Assembly (NCBI RefSeq): GCF_000877395.1
Contig: NZ_JYFE01000004.1
Location: 1 to 46,166, forward strand
Length of the DNA stretch: 46,166 bases
Direction of reading: 5' to 3'
From: Jannaschia aquimarina
Lineage (GTDB): Bacteria > Pseudomonadota > Alphaproteobacteria > Rhodobacterales > Rhodobacteraceae
Positions 15,892 through 24,781 of this stretch are shown in pieces. A program made the translations under genes and the position numbers. The notes below the pieces were generated by a model. The model saw only the letters and a list, made by a program, of their open reading frames with translations, had not been told where the DNA came from and did not search any database. Position 1 is the first letter of the stretch, and each line of letters begins with the position of its first letter.

Positions 15892-17604
15892 TCAGTCCCG
15901 GAACATCTGCCCCCTGCCGCGCCGGTCTGCGGACGACCTCCGGGTCACCGTACCCGTCGAACTCGGCAACAGGCATGTGCCGATCTTGCACCCGGCCGAA
16001 ACCATCACATCGGTCAGCAACACGCTGAGGCTGCCCCAGCTTACGCCCGTTAGCGCCGCAGTCGCCGCGCATGGCAGACTACCGAAGATCGCCATGAGAA
16101 CGCTCACGAACAACGCGAGGATGACCAGCCAGTTCAAGAGACATCGTAACGAAGCCAGCACGCTGCATGACGTGCTCGTGCGGCAGAAAATGACCCAGAG
16201 CGCCAAGAGGACCAGACCGACGACAGCGGATGCAATCCCCAAACCTGTCACGATCCCATTGCCCGTGCACACGCCGACGACGATCAGAATACCTCCGATA
16301 ATGAGCGCGGTGATCGCTGCGATCAGAAGCCCGTCACAGCCGAAGCCTCCACCGCCACCGCCGCTGGTGCAGCCTTCGAGGCCGATGGCGTTCGAGACCG
16401 TCTGACATCCGGGCGCGGAGGCCTCGACACGCACGCTCGCCGTCGCGCCAGCAGGCACGTCGACCGTGTGGGCCGGGCCATTCGTGGTCGTGTCGATGAT
16501 CCCGTTTATGGTCCAGACATAGGTCCATGGTGGCGGCACCGGATTGGTGACGACGACCGTATAGGTGCCGGGAGGAAGGCATCCGGTACTCAAATCTACC
16601 GCCGCGCCCCCTGCCGCCTGGACGACGAGGTCGAGACCTTCCGGACAAGAGTCCAGACAGGCCTCGAGATCGACGGACCCCGAGAGAAGCGGGCAGCCTT
16701 GCACGACCATCGCCGCTGTCACGTCCACCGCCTGGCCTGCCGCTAGGGTGACCGTCAGCGTATCGGACGTTTCAGGTTCCGACTGCCCGTCGACTGACCA
16801 TCCGATATTCGCTCCTTGGGTCGCGGGGGCCGTGATCTTGATGTCGTAGTCCCCGGATGGAAGGCAAACAACGCTTTCGGGATCAACGACCTGCCCGTCG
16901 CGGCTCACTTCAAATTCAAGCGCCGTCGCGCAATCTCCGCAGACATCCAATGTGCCGACCGGAATTGGGACAGGCGGGCAGCCGTGGGGTTGAAAATCGA
17001 TCAGCGTGAGGAACTTCACCCGGGCGTTAGGGTTCGGTGTAACCATCGGATCGTAGCGGCAAACGTAGGTCTCGGACGCGCTCGCGCCTCCAAGCAGCCC
17101 GATGGACGCACCATCCACCTTCGTGCCACCGGGACCGCAATCGACGTCCACCATGACGCCGGTGTCGCATTGGTTCGACATAAAAACCTTGATGCTGACC
17201 AGCCGACGTCCTTGTGGATCACAGCTTGTAGAGATCTTGTTGGGCGATGCGTCGTCCGCACGGAAATCGATGGTCGGACAGCAAAAACAATTGAGCACCC
17301 GCTCGACCGGATTGGCGCGACATCCTTCGACGGTCGCGCAGCGGCCGTTCACGAAGACCGTCTCATCGCAGCCGCATCCATCGGGCGGCGCGGGAAAGAT
17401 GGCTTCCCATGTGCCGTCCGATTGCATTTCGGCACCAATCTCGGTGAACGGCCCGTCGGCCGAACGGCACGACACGCCGACGATGACCGGACTTCCGCCC
17501 TCGATCTGGTCGGGGGGGCAATCCTCGGCCGTCCCTGTGATCCGAATGCCGGAAAGGGGGTCTCCTAGTCCGAAAACGCCGTCGATCGTGATATTGCAAG
17601 CCAT
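15892..17604 (-). CDS. Unrecognised Cys-rich protein with repeat domains and C-terminal membrane segments
   Basis: I do not recognise this 570-residue protein. Residues 1-110 are Cys-rich (CPPDQ, GCGCDET, LNCFCC). The middle has at least two tandem beta-rich units of about 90 residues, each with a CLPxGxY motif (VVCLPSGDYDIKI and TGCLPPGTYTVVV) and ending in GC plus LEAC or LEGC. A Gly-rich linker (SGGGGGGFGC) follows. Then come about four hydrophobic helices, including LLIAAITALIIGGILIVVGV and LVLLALWVIF, and a basic tail. The layout suggests a surface or envelope protein with disulfide-bonded Ig/PKD-like repeats held by a C-terminal membrane domain. There is no classic N-terminal signal peptide. 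Confidence 0.7.
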   Translation of the reverse strand: MACNITIDGVFGLGDPLSGIRITGTAEDCPPDQIEGGSPVIVGVSCRSADGPFTEIGAEMQSDGTWEAIFPAPPDGCGCDETVFVNGRCATVEGCRANPVERVLNCFCCPTIDFRADDASPNKISTSCDPQGRRLVSIKVFMSNQCDTGVMVDVDCGPGGTKVDGASIGLLGGASASETYVCRYDPMVTPNPNARVKFLTLIDFQPHGCPPVPIPVGTLDVCGDCATALEFEVSRDGQVVDPESVVCLPSGDYDIKITAPATQGANIGWSVDGQSEPETSDTLTVTLAAGQAVDVTAAMVVQGCPLLSGSVDLEACLDSCPEGLDLVVQAAGGAAVDLSTGCLPPGTYTVVVTNPVPPPWTYVWTINGIIDTTTNGPAHTVDVPAGATASVRVEASAPGCQTVSNAIGLEGCTSGGGGGGFGCDGLLIAAITALIIGGILIVVGVCTGNGIVTGLGIASAVVGLVLLALWVIFCRTSTSCSVLASLRCLLNWLVILALFVSVLMAIFGSLPCAATAALTGVSWGSLSVLLTDVMVSAGCKIGTCLLPSSTGTVTRRSSADRRGRGQMFRD

Positions 17605-17835
17605 GTCGCGTCACTTTCCCCGATGGATGTTGTCGCCGATCGCTCAGTTCGCGGGATTATCGGCCACCAAGGGCATGGCGGCCTTTGCCCGGAGCGCGTC
17701 GGAATCAGCGGATGGCGCTTGAGTGGTGTCGCCTACCGGAAACGCCGTTCCGCCCCGATGAGAAGCCGCCCGTGGCGCACCCACTCGGCCCGACGCGCAA
17801 TGCCTTGGAGCTCGTCCACCCGGCGGCGCGGGCTG

Positions 17836-18969
17836 CTAGAATATTCGCTCGATGGGCTGGCCCAGTGCCATGGCGCCTGCATACTCGGCCTGAACCTCTT
17901 TCTGGAGCGGGTGGTAGCGCGCAGCTTGAATGTCTCGAAATTTGCGTTCGAGTTCGCTCTTTCGGTAGAAGCCGACACCCCCCGCCAGTTCCATGGACAG
18001 CTCCACGACACGGATCGCGTTCTCTTCGACGAGGCGGCGACCGATCATCACATCGTTTATCGTCTCGGCCGATGGCGAGTCGCGCTCGACGGTCGCGATC
18101 ATATGCTCATGAGCCAAGCGCGCTGCGGTCAACGCCGTATCCATTCTTCCGGCGATCGACTGTCTGCGGTGCGACACCGGCTTCATTCCAGCGAGGCCAA
18201 TCGCGATCTCCCGGGCACTCTCAGCGATGCCCAAATAGACGGAATAGATCAGCGGAAAGGCAATTGTGGCGATCATCTGGAACGCGAGATGCCACTCGCC
18301 GGCTTTGCGCTTCAGCGCGATCTTGTCGTCTGCGACGAAAAACCCGTCGATCTGGATGTCGTGCGATCCGGTCCCGCGCATCCCCATGGTCCGCCAAGTG
18401 TCCAGCACGGTGACTTCGGGCGCGGCGAGCGGCACCGCGAAATGTAGCACGGTGTGGTCGCCGTCCTCCTCGAGGATCGCTCCAGTCACCAGAAGATCGC
18501 CGGCCGGCGCTCCCGATGCGAAGGCCTTGTGCGCCGTGATCCGGTAGCCGCCCTCGATCCTTTCAGCCGTTCCCGACCCGTCGATCCAGTCCGATCCGCC
18601 GGAGCTCAGGAGAACGATGTTCTCGTCCGCCACGCGGCGCAGGAGCGGCTCGACCACCGGGCGGGCCGTAGGCTGCTGGTGCCAGCGCCAGGCCGGTATC
18701 GCGACTTGGTGGGTGTGCATCGACAGGGCGAGCCCGGTTGAGCCGCATGCCCCCGAAATGACACGCAACATCTTGCAAAGCGCTCGGACATCGGCGCCGC
18801 CACCGCCGAGCTCCCGGGGCACGCCAGCGGAAATCAGGCCGACATTCTTGAGATCTGCATAGTTGGCCTCGACAAACCTGTCGTTCTCGTCGCTCTCGGC
18901 TGCTCTTTTCGCGAATGTCTTCGTGAGCCTCCCGGCGATCTCTCCGACGTCGACCGATGTCACATCCAT
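17836..18969 (-). CDS. Acyl-CoA dehydrogenase family protein
   Basis: The 377-residue protein follows the acyl-CoA dehydrogenase fold: an N-terminal helical domain (NYADLKNVGLISAGVPRELG), a middle beta domain (DWIDGSGTAERIEGGYRITA, then ASGAPAGDLLVTGAI and WRTMGMRGTGSHDIQIDGFF), and a C-terminal four-helix domain ending RDIQAARYHPLQKEVQAEYAG. WRTMGMRGTGSHD and the AxxxPLQ end are common in the subset acting as flavin-dependent dehydrogenases or monooxygenases (DszC/HsaA-like), so desaturation of acyl-CoA is not certain. The start at 18969 is a choice; an upstream GTG at 19053 is possible. It is divergent from the GNAT-like gene. Confidence 0.86.
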   Translation of the reverse strand: MDVTSVDVGEIAGRLTKTFAKRAAESDENDRFVEANYADLKNVGLISAGVPRELGGGGADVRALCKMLRVISGACGSTGLALSMHTHQVAIPAWRWHQQPTARPVVEPLLRRVADENIVLLSSGGSDWIDGSGTAERIEGGYRITAHKAFASGAPAGDLLVTGAILEEDGDHTVLHFAVPLAAPEVTVLDTWRTMGMRGTGSHDIQIDGFFVADDKIALKRKAGEWHLAFQMIATIAFPLIYSVYLGIAESAREIAIGLAGMKPVSHRRQSIAGRMDTALTAARLAHEHMIATVERDSPSAETINDVMIGRRLVEENAIRVVELSMELAGGVGFYRKSELERKFRDIQAARYHPLQKEVQAEYAGAMALGQPIERIF

Positions 18970-19177
18970 GATCTTTTGTATTTCCACGACGCAATCTCCC
19001 AAGTGCGAAACATTGGTCAGCGTCGCGGTTCGCAAACGAACAAGATAGTCCACGGACTGTACCGAAGAGCGGCCGACAGATCGAACTCCCCTCTCCGGCA
19101 GATCGACGCTTGGAAAGGGCCTTTGGGGATAGGCGGTGGGACGTTCCGCCCGTCACTCGTCGTGCTATGGCTGGCGC

Positions 19178-20170
19178 ATGTCCCCCGCCCCCTCCGATCC
19201 AAGCGCGTGGCCTTCGTTCGCTCATCAACTGGCGCTGGCCGAACGCCTCTACGGTTCGCTCGGTCGGCGGCGGGTCGAGGATTGGCTCGGTACGCAGGTT
19301 GGGCGCATCGGCAGCGCGGAGTTCGCGCGGCTGTTTTCGGACCACATCGACCTGCCGGGCGTTGCACCGTTTGACTACGCGCACCGCCACGTGCGGGTGG
19401 GAGGGCGCTCTCTGATCGGGGGCATCCGCTTCTACGGGCACGACATCGAGCGCCCGTTCGTGGAGGTGATCGCGCACGACTTCGCTGGCTCGGAAGGTGG
19501 GGCAACGCGCTTGGGGCCCGAAAGCCTTGCAAAGCTGGCGGACGCGGTCGCGTCCGAGTGGTCCGCGTTCGGTCCCCTCCACATGCGCCTTCGCGTTCCT
19601 CCCGATGCGCCCGTTCCCCCGAACGCTCACATCGACACGCATGTGTTCGTCGCCCGCTACAGCGACATGGCGCCCCCCGACGGCCGCGTGCGACTGACCG
19701 CATTCGCGGACCCGGACGAGGCCATGGCGATGGTGCGCGAGCGCTTCACTGTTATGGAGCGGGACGAGCCCGCCCTTCGGCGCAACGTCTCCCCCATCGA
19801 GCCGGACTACCTGACCGAGCTGCACGGGGAGGGCCGTGTTCATGCGATCGTTTCGGCCGCGCTCGGACGAGCGAGTGGCGAAGCGGAAGAGAACCTCGGT
19901 GCCCCCGTTGGCCTCCTCGCCGTCGCACCGGGTGGGGTGGACTGGATTGACGGTGACGAGGTGATGGAGGAGGTCGTCACGGTCGAGCACGCGGGGCATG
20001 GCTACGCGGCGTCCGCCCAAGCCGCGTTCGCCACCCTGCCAGGCAATGATCCGACCGCACTTCTCGTCGGCACGATCGACGTTCTGAACGTCGCCTCCCG
20101 CCGCACGGCCGAGCGGGCGGGGCGTGCGAACGTCATGGACTACCTATTCGTTGACCTGCCAACCGTTTGA
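19178..20170 (+). CDS. GNAT-like N-acetyltransferase domain protein
   Basis: The 330-residue protein has an uncharacterised N-terminal half (LALAERLYGSLGRRRVEDWL and further) and a C-terminal part resembling GNAT acetyltransferases: EEVVTVEHAGHGYAASAQAA, with GHGYA in the position of the acetyl-CoA loop, then LLVGTIDVLNVASRRTAERA and GRANVMDYLFVDL, the typical beta5-alpha4 asparagine/serine/arginine region. The substrate is unknown. The start is taken at 19178 rather than 19136; neither has a clear ribosome site. Repeat copy E follows 42 nt after the stop. Confidence 0.65.
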   Translation: MSPAPSDPSAWPSFAHQLALAERLYGSLGRRRVEDWLGTQVGRIGSAEFARLFSDHIDLPGVAPFDYAHRHVRVGGRSLIGGIRFYGHDIERPFVEVIAHDFAGSEGGATRLGPESLAKLADAVASEWSAFGPLHMRLRVPPDAPVPPNAHIDTHVFVARYSDMAPPDGRVRLTAFADPDEAMAMVRERFTVMERDEPALRRNVSPIEPDYLTELHGEGRVHAIVSAALGRASGEAEENLGAPVGLLAVAPGGVDWIDGDEVMEEVVTVEHAGHGYAASAQAAFATLPGNDPTALLVGTIDVLNVASRRTAERAGRANVMDYLFVDLPTV

Positions 20171-20212
20171 TAGGGTGCAGATCTTGAACGCGCTCGCTGC
20201 CGTTCCGGACGG

Positions 20213-20279
20213 GTCTCATCGGGTGACGCCGACCGAACCGACCCTGACGAAACAGGGCTGACCTGTCTTGCGGGCATAC
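20213..20279 (+). repeat. 67-nt dispersed intergenic palindromic repeat, copy E
   Basis: It begins GTCTCATCGGGTGACGCCG, contains ACGAAACAGG and ends GGGCATAC at 67 nt. The sequence before it, GCTGCCGTTCCGGACG, is shared with the copy at 25933 (GCAGCCGTTCCGAACG), extending homology about 23 nt to the left. It lies directly upstream of the metallopeptidase operon. Confidence 0.82.
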
Positions 20280-20351
20280 CCGGCTGCGACGTTCGCGTTT
20301 AACGATCTGATGCCGCTGCGCCGGGTTGGTGGACCTGCTACCTAGTCTTCC

Positions 20352-20381
20352 TTGCTTTCCCACGACGAAGGGAGCTTTAAT
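20352..20381 (+). promoter_or_regulatory. Candidate promoter of the metallopeptidase operon
   Basis: TTGCTT (20352-20357), an 18-nt spacer and TTTAAT (20376-20381) resemble a sigma-70 promoter. The -10 element overlaps the ATG of the 14-codon leader frame at 20380, so both cannot be used as drawn unless transcription starts upstream. Weak call. Confidence 0.3.
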
Positions 20382-20424
20382 GTCAGGGTGTCCATCAAGT
20401 TATCCGAACAATCCTGTAGTGTAG
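20380..20424 (+). other. Short leader reading frame abutting and in frame with the first operon gene
   Basis: AAGGGAG precedes ATG at 20380 with 5-nt spacing. The frame encodes MSGCPSSYPNNPVV and ends in TAG at 20422-20424, immediately followed by ATG at 20425. The leader and the gene at 20425 are in the same frame, and the latter has no ribosome site of its own. Either this is a leader peptide for translational coupling or the gene once started at 20380 and now carries an amber codon. Confidence 0.45.
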
Positions 20425-20799
20425 ATGGCGGAAGAAAGAGTGCTCCGGGATTTGGTCGATCCAGCAGTTACTGATACCGATGAGTTGCTGCGTCGTCTTG
20501 CCGCCGAAAATCCGCAGTCCAATGCGTTTCCCGGCGATCAAGTGCGGCAGGGCAAGGCGATGCTCATGAGCTGGCGGTCGCAACTGCAGGGGGCGATTTG
20601 CGGGAAGGACCGGATCGCCAGCCACCCGGCGGTGGCCGGAACCGACAACGTGAACGACATGGTTGCCCTAGCGGCGCTGGTCGCGGCTGAAGTGCCGACC
20701 GTCATCGGCTCAGGCATCAACAAGATGCTCATTGCCGCCTTGGTCGTGCGGATCGGTATCCGGAAGTTCTGCGACGGCTATGACCCGATTGACCCCTGA
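20425..20799 (+). CDS. Small accessory protein 1 of the metallopeptidase operon (unknown family)
   Basis: I do not recognise this 124-residue protein. The N-terminal part is helical and charged (DTDELLRRLAAEN, DQVRQGKAMLMSW). The C-terminal 50 residues are hydrophobic with a Glu, Gly and final Cys (ALVAAEVPTVIGSGINKMLI, then VRIGIRKFC). That C-terminal pattern is echoed in the other small protein of the operon (23263-23664), where a Glu and a Cys are about 27 residues apart in a similar hydrophobic stretch. Its 3' end overlaps the first metallopeptidase start by 20 nt, so the two are coupled. It may be an adaptor or regulator of the proteases. Confidence 0.7.
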   Translation: MAEERVLRDLVDPAVTDTDELLRRLAAENPQSNAFPGDQVRQGKAMLMSWRSQLQGAICGKDRIASHPAVAGTDNVNDMVALAALVAAEVPTVIGSGINKMLIAALVVRIGIRKFCDGYDPIDP

Positions 20800-22039
20800 G
20801 CGCATCGAACGGGTTTGGGCGGAGGCCGCCGCAAAGTATGGCCTCGACCCTGTGGTGAACGACCGGCGCGCGAGCGCGGCGCTGTTCCGGCAGCCCTACG
20901 ACCTGGAGAGTTTGCCGGCAACCCTAGCGGCCATGGAGATCGTGCGGGAAAAGACGCCGGCCTTCTTCGACGCTCATGACTATGATTGGGCCTTCGGACC
21001 TGCAGTTTGGCAGAAGAGTCTCGAGGCCAACTACCAATCCAGATCGTTCCAACATCTCTCGATGCTCCATCGATCTCCCTTTCGAGACCCTGCCTGGCAG
21101 CTCGACAAGGTGGTCGTGCGCTATGCGTTTCAGACCGATGCGCTGACCGCATCGCCGTTTCATCTCGAGCATGACGGGCTGCACTTCATCACTGTGCCTT
21201 TCGTTTTCAACGAGACGTTGATGCTGCTCTTCGCGGCCTTCCTTGAGACGATCGGCGGCCAAAGCGTAGGATGGGCAGCCCTCGAAGAGGGTGACGGTTC
21301 AGGCGATGGAACGCGTATCTCGTCTTATCTCAAGCATCTACTCCTGCGCATGTTGACGACCGACGGCTTTCATCCGTCAGTGCCCGGAGAGCCGCCCATG
21401 GACGTGGTCAAGCGCGAGGTGGCGTGGTTCGCCGATGCCGAGGAGGTTGAAGGAGCGCCCGGCCCACTTAGGGATCATCTGACCATGTCGTTGGTCGACT
21501 ACGCACTGGCCCATGAGCTGGGCCACCGTCTGCTTGATCATCGCGGCGTAACGCGGCTTGCTGATCTGGATGCACGTGTTGCGGCGGAGATTCATGCCGA
21601 CCGAGTTGGGTTTCATCTCTTCACCACGAGCTGGGGCTGGCGTGACGAGTTGATGGATGATGCGCCCTTGGGCCAACTTGCGCGGATCATGCTAGGCCCG
21701 CTTGGCTTCGCCATCTTTGAACGCTGGTATGCGGGCGCACTGTCGGGTCTGGCGGCGGCATGCCTGAAGGCCGGAGTCGAACCGGGGTTCGATCTGGCGA
21801 GCCTGGAGACCAGACGCCAGGAATCCGAAGCCCGGATGCGCGCGACATTCGAGGCAATGGCCACTCACCAAGCGCAGAGCATCGCCAAGGGCGCGTCTTT
21901 CACGGAAGACGACAATCGCCGGATTGATCGGCTCACGCGACGTATGGTGGCGTTCCTGGGCAACATTCTGCAGCAGGCGGGTTCGGTGCCACCGGAAGCT
22001 GTCCGGCGTGCCCGCAGGGTCACTGAGCCTCTGATTTGA
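20780..22039 (+). CDS. Putative zinc metallopeptidase 1 (HELGH, Lit/M48-like motif pattern)
   Basis: The 419-residue protein has a zincin motif H245-E-L-G-H249 in VDYALAHELGHRLLDHRG, followed five residues later by H254, and then E270-I-H-A-D274 as the likely third metal ligand region. The remainder matches no family I know. No signal peptide or membrane helix is present, so it is probably cytoplasmic. The HExxH...ExxAD order resembles gluzincins such as M48 and the phage-exclusion protease Lit (U49), but this is motif-level only. It overlaps the small gene before it and precedes the second metallopeptidase by 27 nt. The start is set at 20780 by position; no ribosome site is visible. Confidence 0.72.
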   Translation: MTRLTPERIERVWAEAAAKYGLDPVVNDRRASAALFRQPYDLESLPATLAAMEIVREKTPAFFDAHDYDWAFGPAVWQKSLEANYQSRSFQHLSMLHRSPFRDPAWQLDKVVVRYAFQTDALTASPFHLEHDGLHFITVPFVFNETLMLLFAAFLETIGGQSVGWAALEEGDGSGDGTRISSYLKHLLLRMLTTDGFHPSVPGEPPMDVVKREVAWFADAEEVEGAPGPLRDHLTMSLVDYALAHELGHRLLDHRGVTRLADLDARVAAEIHADRVGFHLFTTSWGWRDELMDDAPLGQLARIMLGPLGFAIFERWYAGALSGLAAACLKAGVEPGFDLASLETRRQESEARMRATFEAMATHQAQSIAKGASFTEDDNRRIDRLTRRMVAFLGNILQQAGSVPPEAVRRARRVTEPLI

Positions 22040-22066
22040 GTAACCAAGGGATCATTAGAGCAGTAG

Positions 22067-23200
22067 ATGTCGAAGGCTGACAACAAAGGGCGTTTTGTCA
22101 GTATCTTCCAGTCGGATTTTGCGACTTCCGTGTTTGCGGACGTCCGGTCCGATGCGCTGCGACTGGCTGTCGCCAACTTCCGGATGTCGGCGGCCGCGGC
22201 GCTTACCGAGATCAAGAAGATGTACGATTTTCCGCGAGATGCAATCGTTGAGCTAGGGCTGTCGGAAGAAGGTGCCTTGAATGCACGCGCTCGCTACGAT
22301 CCTGATACCGGGCACTATCGAGTCGAGTTTACGACCGGGTACTTGCTTTGGGCGGTTATCGTGGCCGGCTATCTAGCTCATCTTGTTCGTTCGGAGTTTC
22401 GGACCGAACGACGCCTCACCCTGTCTTTCAAGGAGTTCGAGGAAGATCTCAAAACGCTTGGTGCGCAAGAGATTTTGAACGGAGCAATTCCAGAGATTCC
22501 CCGGGAGATCGAAGGTAGCTTCTTGTTCTTCTTCGAGTCCGTCTATTTGCCTGTCCTGTTCCATGAATGCTCCCATGTCGTGCGCGGTCATTTGCCATTG
22601 CTCCGACGATATCGGTCGCAAGCGGGTCTGTGCGTTTTGGATGAGTTGATGGTACGCCGCGTTGGAGAGACGTCGAAGGCCTTCCCCTTGCGCGATGTCG
22701 AAGTGGATGCCGACATCTTCGGTGCCAGCCTTTCCAGCGAGTTTGCCTTCGCGCGATCATCCCATCTGGGCCGTTGGCGACACATGACTGGGAAGGAAAA
22801 CCTGTTTGCTGAGTTTGTCGGCTATGCGCTTTTCGTCGCCGGGCAGGAGCGGCAAGCTAAGGAACTCGTCGGGAGCAGCGTACGATATCCGTCGCCGCAA
22901 TTCCGTCTGATCATCCATGGCGTCGGTCACCAAGCACGCTGGATCAAAGAAAATCCAAGCGGCAACTACTTCGAGGACGTTCTCACACCCGGCTTCGAAC
23001 TCTTGGCTCCGTTTGAACCAGCTTTCCCGGAAATCGACATCTTCCGGGACATTGCCGACGGGTCGGAGTCTTCGGACCTTAGGCGCGAAGTTGATCAATA
23101 CTTCGCGCGCACCGCTGCAGAGCCGGACGGCATCATCGCAAAACAAGCATTGACCTGCCTACGGGATGATCCGCTACCGTCTCATCTCGGCCTGCTGTGA
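22067..23200 (+). CDS. Putative zinc metallopeptidase 2 (HECSH)
   Basis: The 377-residue protein carries H166-E-C-S-H170 in VYLPVLFHECSHVVRGH, with H175 at the same offset as in the other three proteases, and E212-V-D-A-D216 in RDVEVDADIFGASL. The N-terminal 150 residues include a hydrophobic stretch (GYLLWAVIVAGYLAHLV) and acidic helices. No signal peptide is evident. Overall sequence is strongly divergent from metallopeptidase 1, but the spacing of the metal-site residues is conserved. It lies 27 nt after the preceding gene. The DNA is visibly less GC-rich than flanking genes, suggesting transfer. Confidence 0.72.
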   Translation: MSKADNKGRFVSIFQSDFATSVFADVRSDALRLAVANFRMSAAAALTEIKKMYDFPRDAIVELGLSEEGALNARARYDPDTGHYRVEFTTGYLLWAVIVAGYLAHLVRSEFRTERRLTLSFKEFEEDLKTLGAQEILNGAIPEIPREIEGSFLFFFESVYLPVLFHECSHVVRGHLPLLRRYRSQAGLCVLDELMVRRVGETSKAFPLRDVEVDADIFGASLSSEFAFARSSHLGRWRHMTGKENLFAEFVGYALFVAGQERQAKELVGSSVRYPSPQFRLIIHGVGHQARWIKENPSGNYFEDVLTPGFELLAPFEPAFPEIDIFRDIADGSESSDLRREVDQYFARTAAEPDGIIAKQALTCLRDDPLPSHLGLL

Positions 23201-23262
23201 GCTGGTCGGAAAAGTAGTTTGTAGCACGGCTAAACGCTAACACCCGCACTGGAGATCAACGC

Positions 23263-23664
23263 ATGATCGTCGAGGAATATTTTGATGAGAGCTCATTGAA
23301 AGTGACCATTAATGAAAGCATGCCCGACTTAATCGATGCTGATTTACCCGCTATTGCCGACCGTTTTGCATCTGAGATGATGGGAGATAGCCTTGGCTTG
23401 GCGCCGGGAGACCTGTGGCAGGCGTTCAAATCAGAAATGTACCTTCTAGTCTGTACCGACGACGCCAAGTACAAAGCTTTGAGAGAAGCAGCTGCACGCC
23501 ACACGAAGAAGTCTCAAGTTCCGCTGCTGTCCGCGATCGCGGTATTCGTAGGATCGGAAATCGGCGTGGAAGCTGGTTTGTTGTCACCCTACGTGGCGCT
23601 TTTCTTTGCGTGGTCAATGAAGGTCGGGAAGGAATCAGCATGCCGAGCGATCGGCGCGTCGTGA
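23263..23664 (+). CDS. Small accessory protein 2 of the metallopeptidase operon (unknown family)
   Basis: The 133-residue protein is acidic at the N-terminus (EEYFDESSLKVTINESMPDL), has a central CTDDAKYKALREAAARHTKK segment and ends in a hydrophobic region (LLSAIAVFVGSEIGVEAGLL, then VALFFAWSMKVGKESAC). The end resembles that of small protein 1 in pattern. It overlaps the start of metallopeptidase 3 by 25 nt. Codon use is clearly AT-richer than elsewhere in the window. It could be an effector-associated or inhibitory partner for the proteases; this is inference from position and size only. Confidence 0.72.
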   Translation: MIVEEYFDESSLKVTINESMPDLIDADLPAIADRFASEMMGDSLGLAPGDLWQAFKSEMYLLVCTDDAKYKALREAAARHTKKSQVPLLSAIAVFVGSEIGVEAGLLSPYVALFFAWSMKVGKESACRAIGAS

Positions 23665-24758
23665 TGCAGGATCAGGCAGCCGAGGACTTCAAAGCATTTG
23701 CAAAACGCTATGGTGGAGTCTTCGATCTGCGCGCTTTCGACCACCCATCTTCGCCGCAACGTTGGATTGGTGAAATCCTCGGTGGACTGGAGACACTGAC
23801 GCGCTCCTATGTGGGTGACCGGAATGGGCGAGGGGAGGCCTACGCCGCGGAAAGCGGGCTTTTCGAGAACATGGAGGTGAACGGTGCAGCGTCGCGCCGG
23901 TCGTCCGGCTATCTGTTCGGAATGACTCTTGGCGTTCCTCTGCGCCTCGCGAACGCAACTTTGCTGCTGGCGCATGACGAAGCGTTCGAACCTCGGACAA
24001 CGGCTATCGATTATCTGCTTTCTGCACCGCCCTCCGCCGAGGACCCGGAGGGTTTCGAGGCGGTGATCATGGAAGCCGCAGATCCGCAGGCACTAGCATG
24101 GTCGCGTTCGATGACCTTTTTTTCGGTCGGGTTTGTCTGGATGCACGAAGCCTTTCACACGCTGATAGGCCATGTCGATTTCGCTCGCGATATTCTAGGG
24201 CTCGACATGGACGAGTTGAGCCTGACGGCCAACGATCCCTTTTATCATGAAGTGCTTCAGGCAATGGAACTCGATGCCGACGGTGCGGCACTAACGAACT
24301 TCTGTCTGACGGTCGCCGGACGACCGCGATTTGGTATTTGCGCCGACGGTAACCTTGATCCCCCCTACCGTGTGGCACAGGCTGCGGAAGGGGCATTTAT
24401 CGCTTTGGCCGCAATAGAAGGTCGCCGCAGTGCGTTGACGCATGCAAGCGAAACCTCTCACCCTTGGCCCAGCCGAAGGATCGCCTCGGCACGCGGCCTG
24501 CTTTCGACCTTCGAGCGCCGTGGTCACCTGCCGAAGGGAACCATGGTTGAGTTGGCCCGGCGGATCGAACGCCTTCTGCCACATATCCAAAACCCACAGA
24601 TCCTGTCGCTACTGTCAGTTCTGACGACCGACGGCAAAGTCGCCGAGGGAGATGCGGGGCGCTTAAGCGAACTGATCCAACTTGGTCGGTCTGAGTTGAA
24701 GGTCTTCGAGGAGACCTCCTTCGCACCACGTGTTCGGCTGAACGGGCCATCGAACTAG
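23640..24758 (+). CDS. Putative zinc metallopeptidase 3 (HEAFH)
   Basis: The 372-residue protein has H169-E-A-F-H173 in GFVWMHEAFHTLIGHVDF, H178 at the conserved offset, and E210-L-D-A-D214 in LQAMELDADGAAL. The C-terminal 150 residues are helical and without recognised domain. GAAGGA just before the ATG at 23640 supports this start; an in-frame ATG at 23664, overlapping the stop of the small gene as TGATG, is the alternative. It is tightly linked to the next metallopeptidase (23 nt). Confidence 0.74.
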   Translation: MPSDRRVVMQDQAAEDFKAFAKRYGGVFDLRAFDHPSSPQRWIGEILGGLETLTRSYVGDRNGRGEAYAAESGLFENMEVNGAASRRSSGYLFGMTLGVPLRLANATLLLAHDEAFEPRTTAIDYLLSAPPSAEDPEGFEAVIMEAADPQALAWSRSMTFFSVGFVWMHEAFHTLIGHVDFARDILGLDMDELSLTANDPFYHEVLQAMELDADGAALTNFCLTVAGRPRFGICADGNLDPPYRVAQAAEGAFIALAAIEGRRSALTHASETSHPWPSRRIASARGLLSTFERRGHLPKGTMVELARRIERLLPHIQNPQILSLLSVLTTDGKVAEGDAGRLSELIQLGRSELKVFEETSFAPRVRLNGPSN

Positions 24759-24781
24759 GTAACAGAAGGAGGCGATCCGGC

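Noticed and set aside
18563-20020. 485-residue minus-strand frame across the dehydrogenase and GNAT-like genes
   Set aside because: It spans two genes of recognisable families and has no motif of its own.
13912-20424. Possible amber-codon reassignment, because both an IS gene and the operon leader show in-frame TAG
   Set aside because: Only two cases, both with simpler explanations (point mutation, leader peptide). Other genes in the window, such as cas1 and cas7, end normally in TAG.
20425-20799. Toxin-antitoxin pair reading of the small protein and first metallopeptidase
   Set aside because: No DNA-binding antitoxin motif or known toxin fold is visible, and the operon has four proteases rather than a pair.
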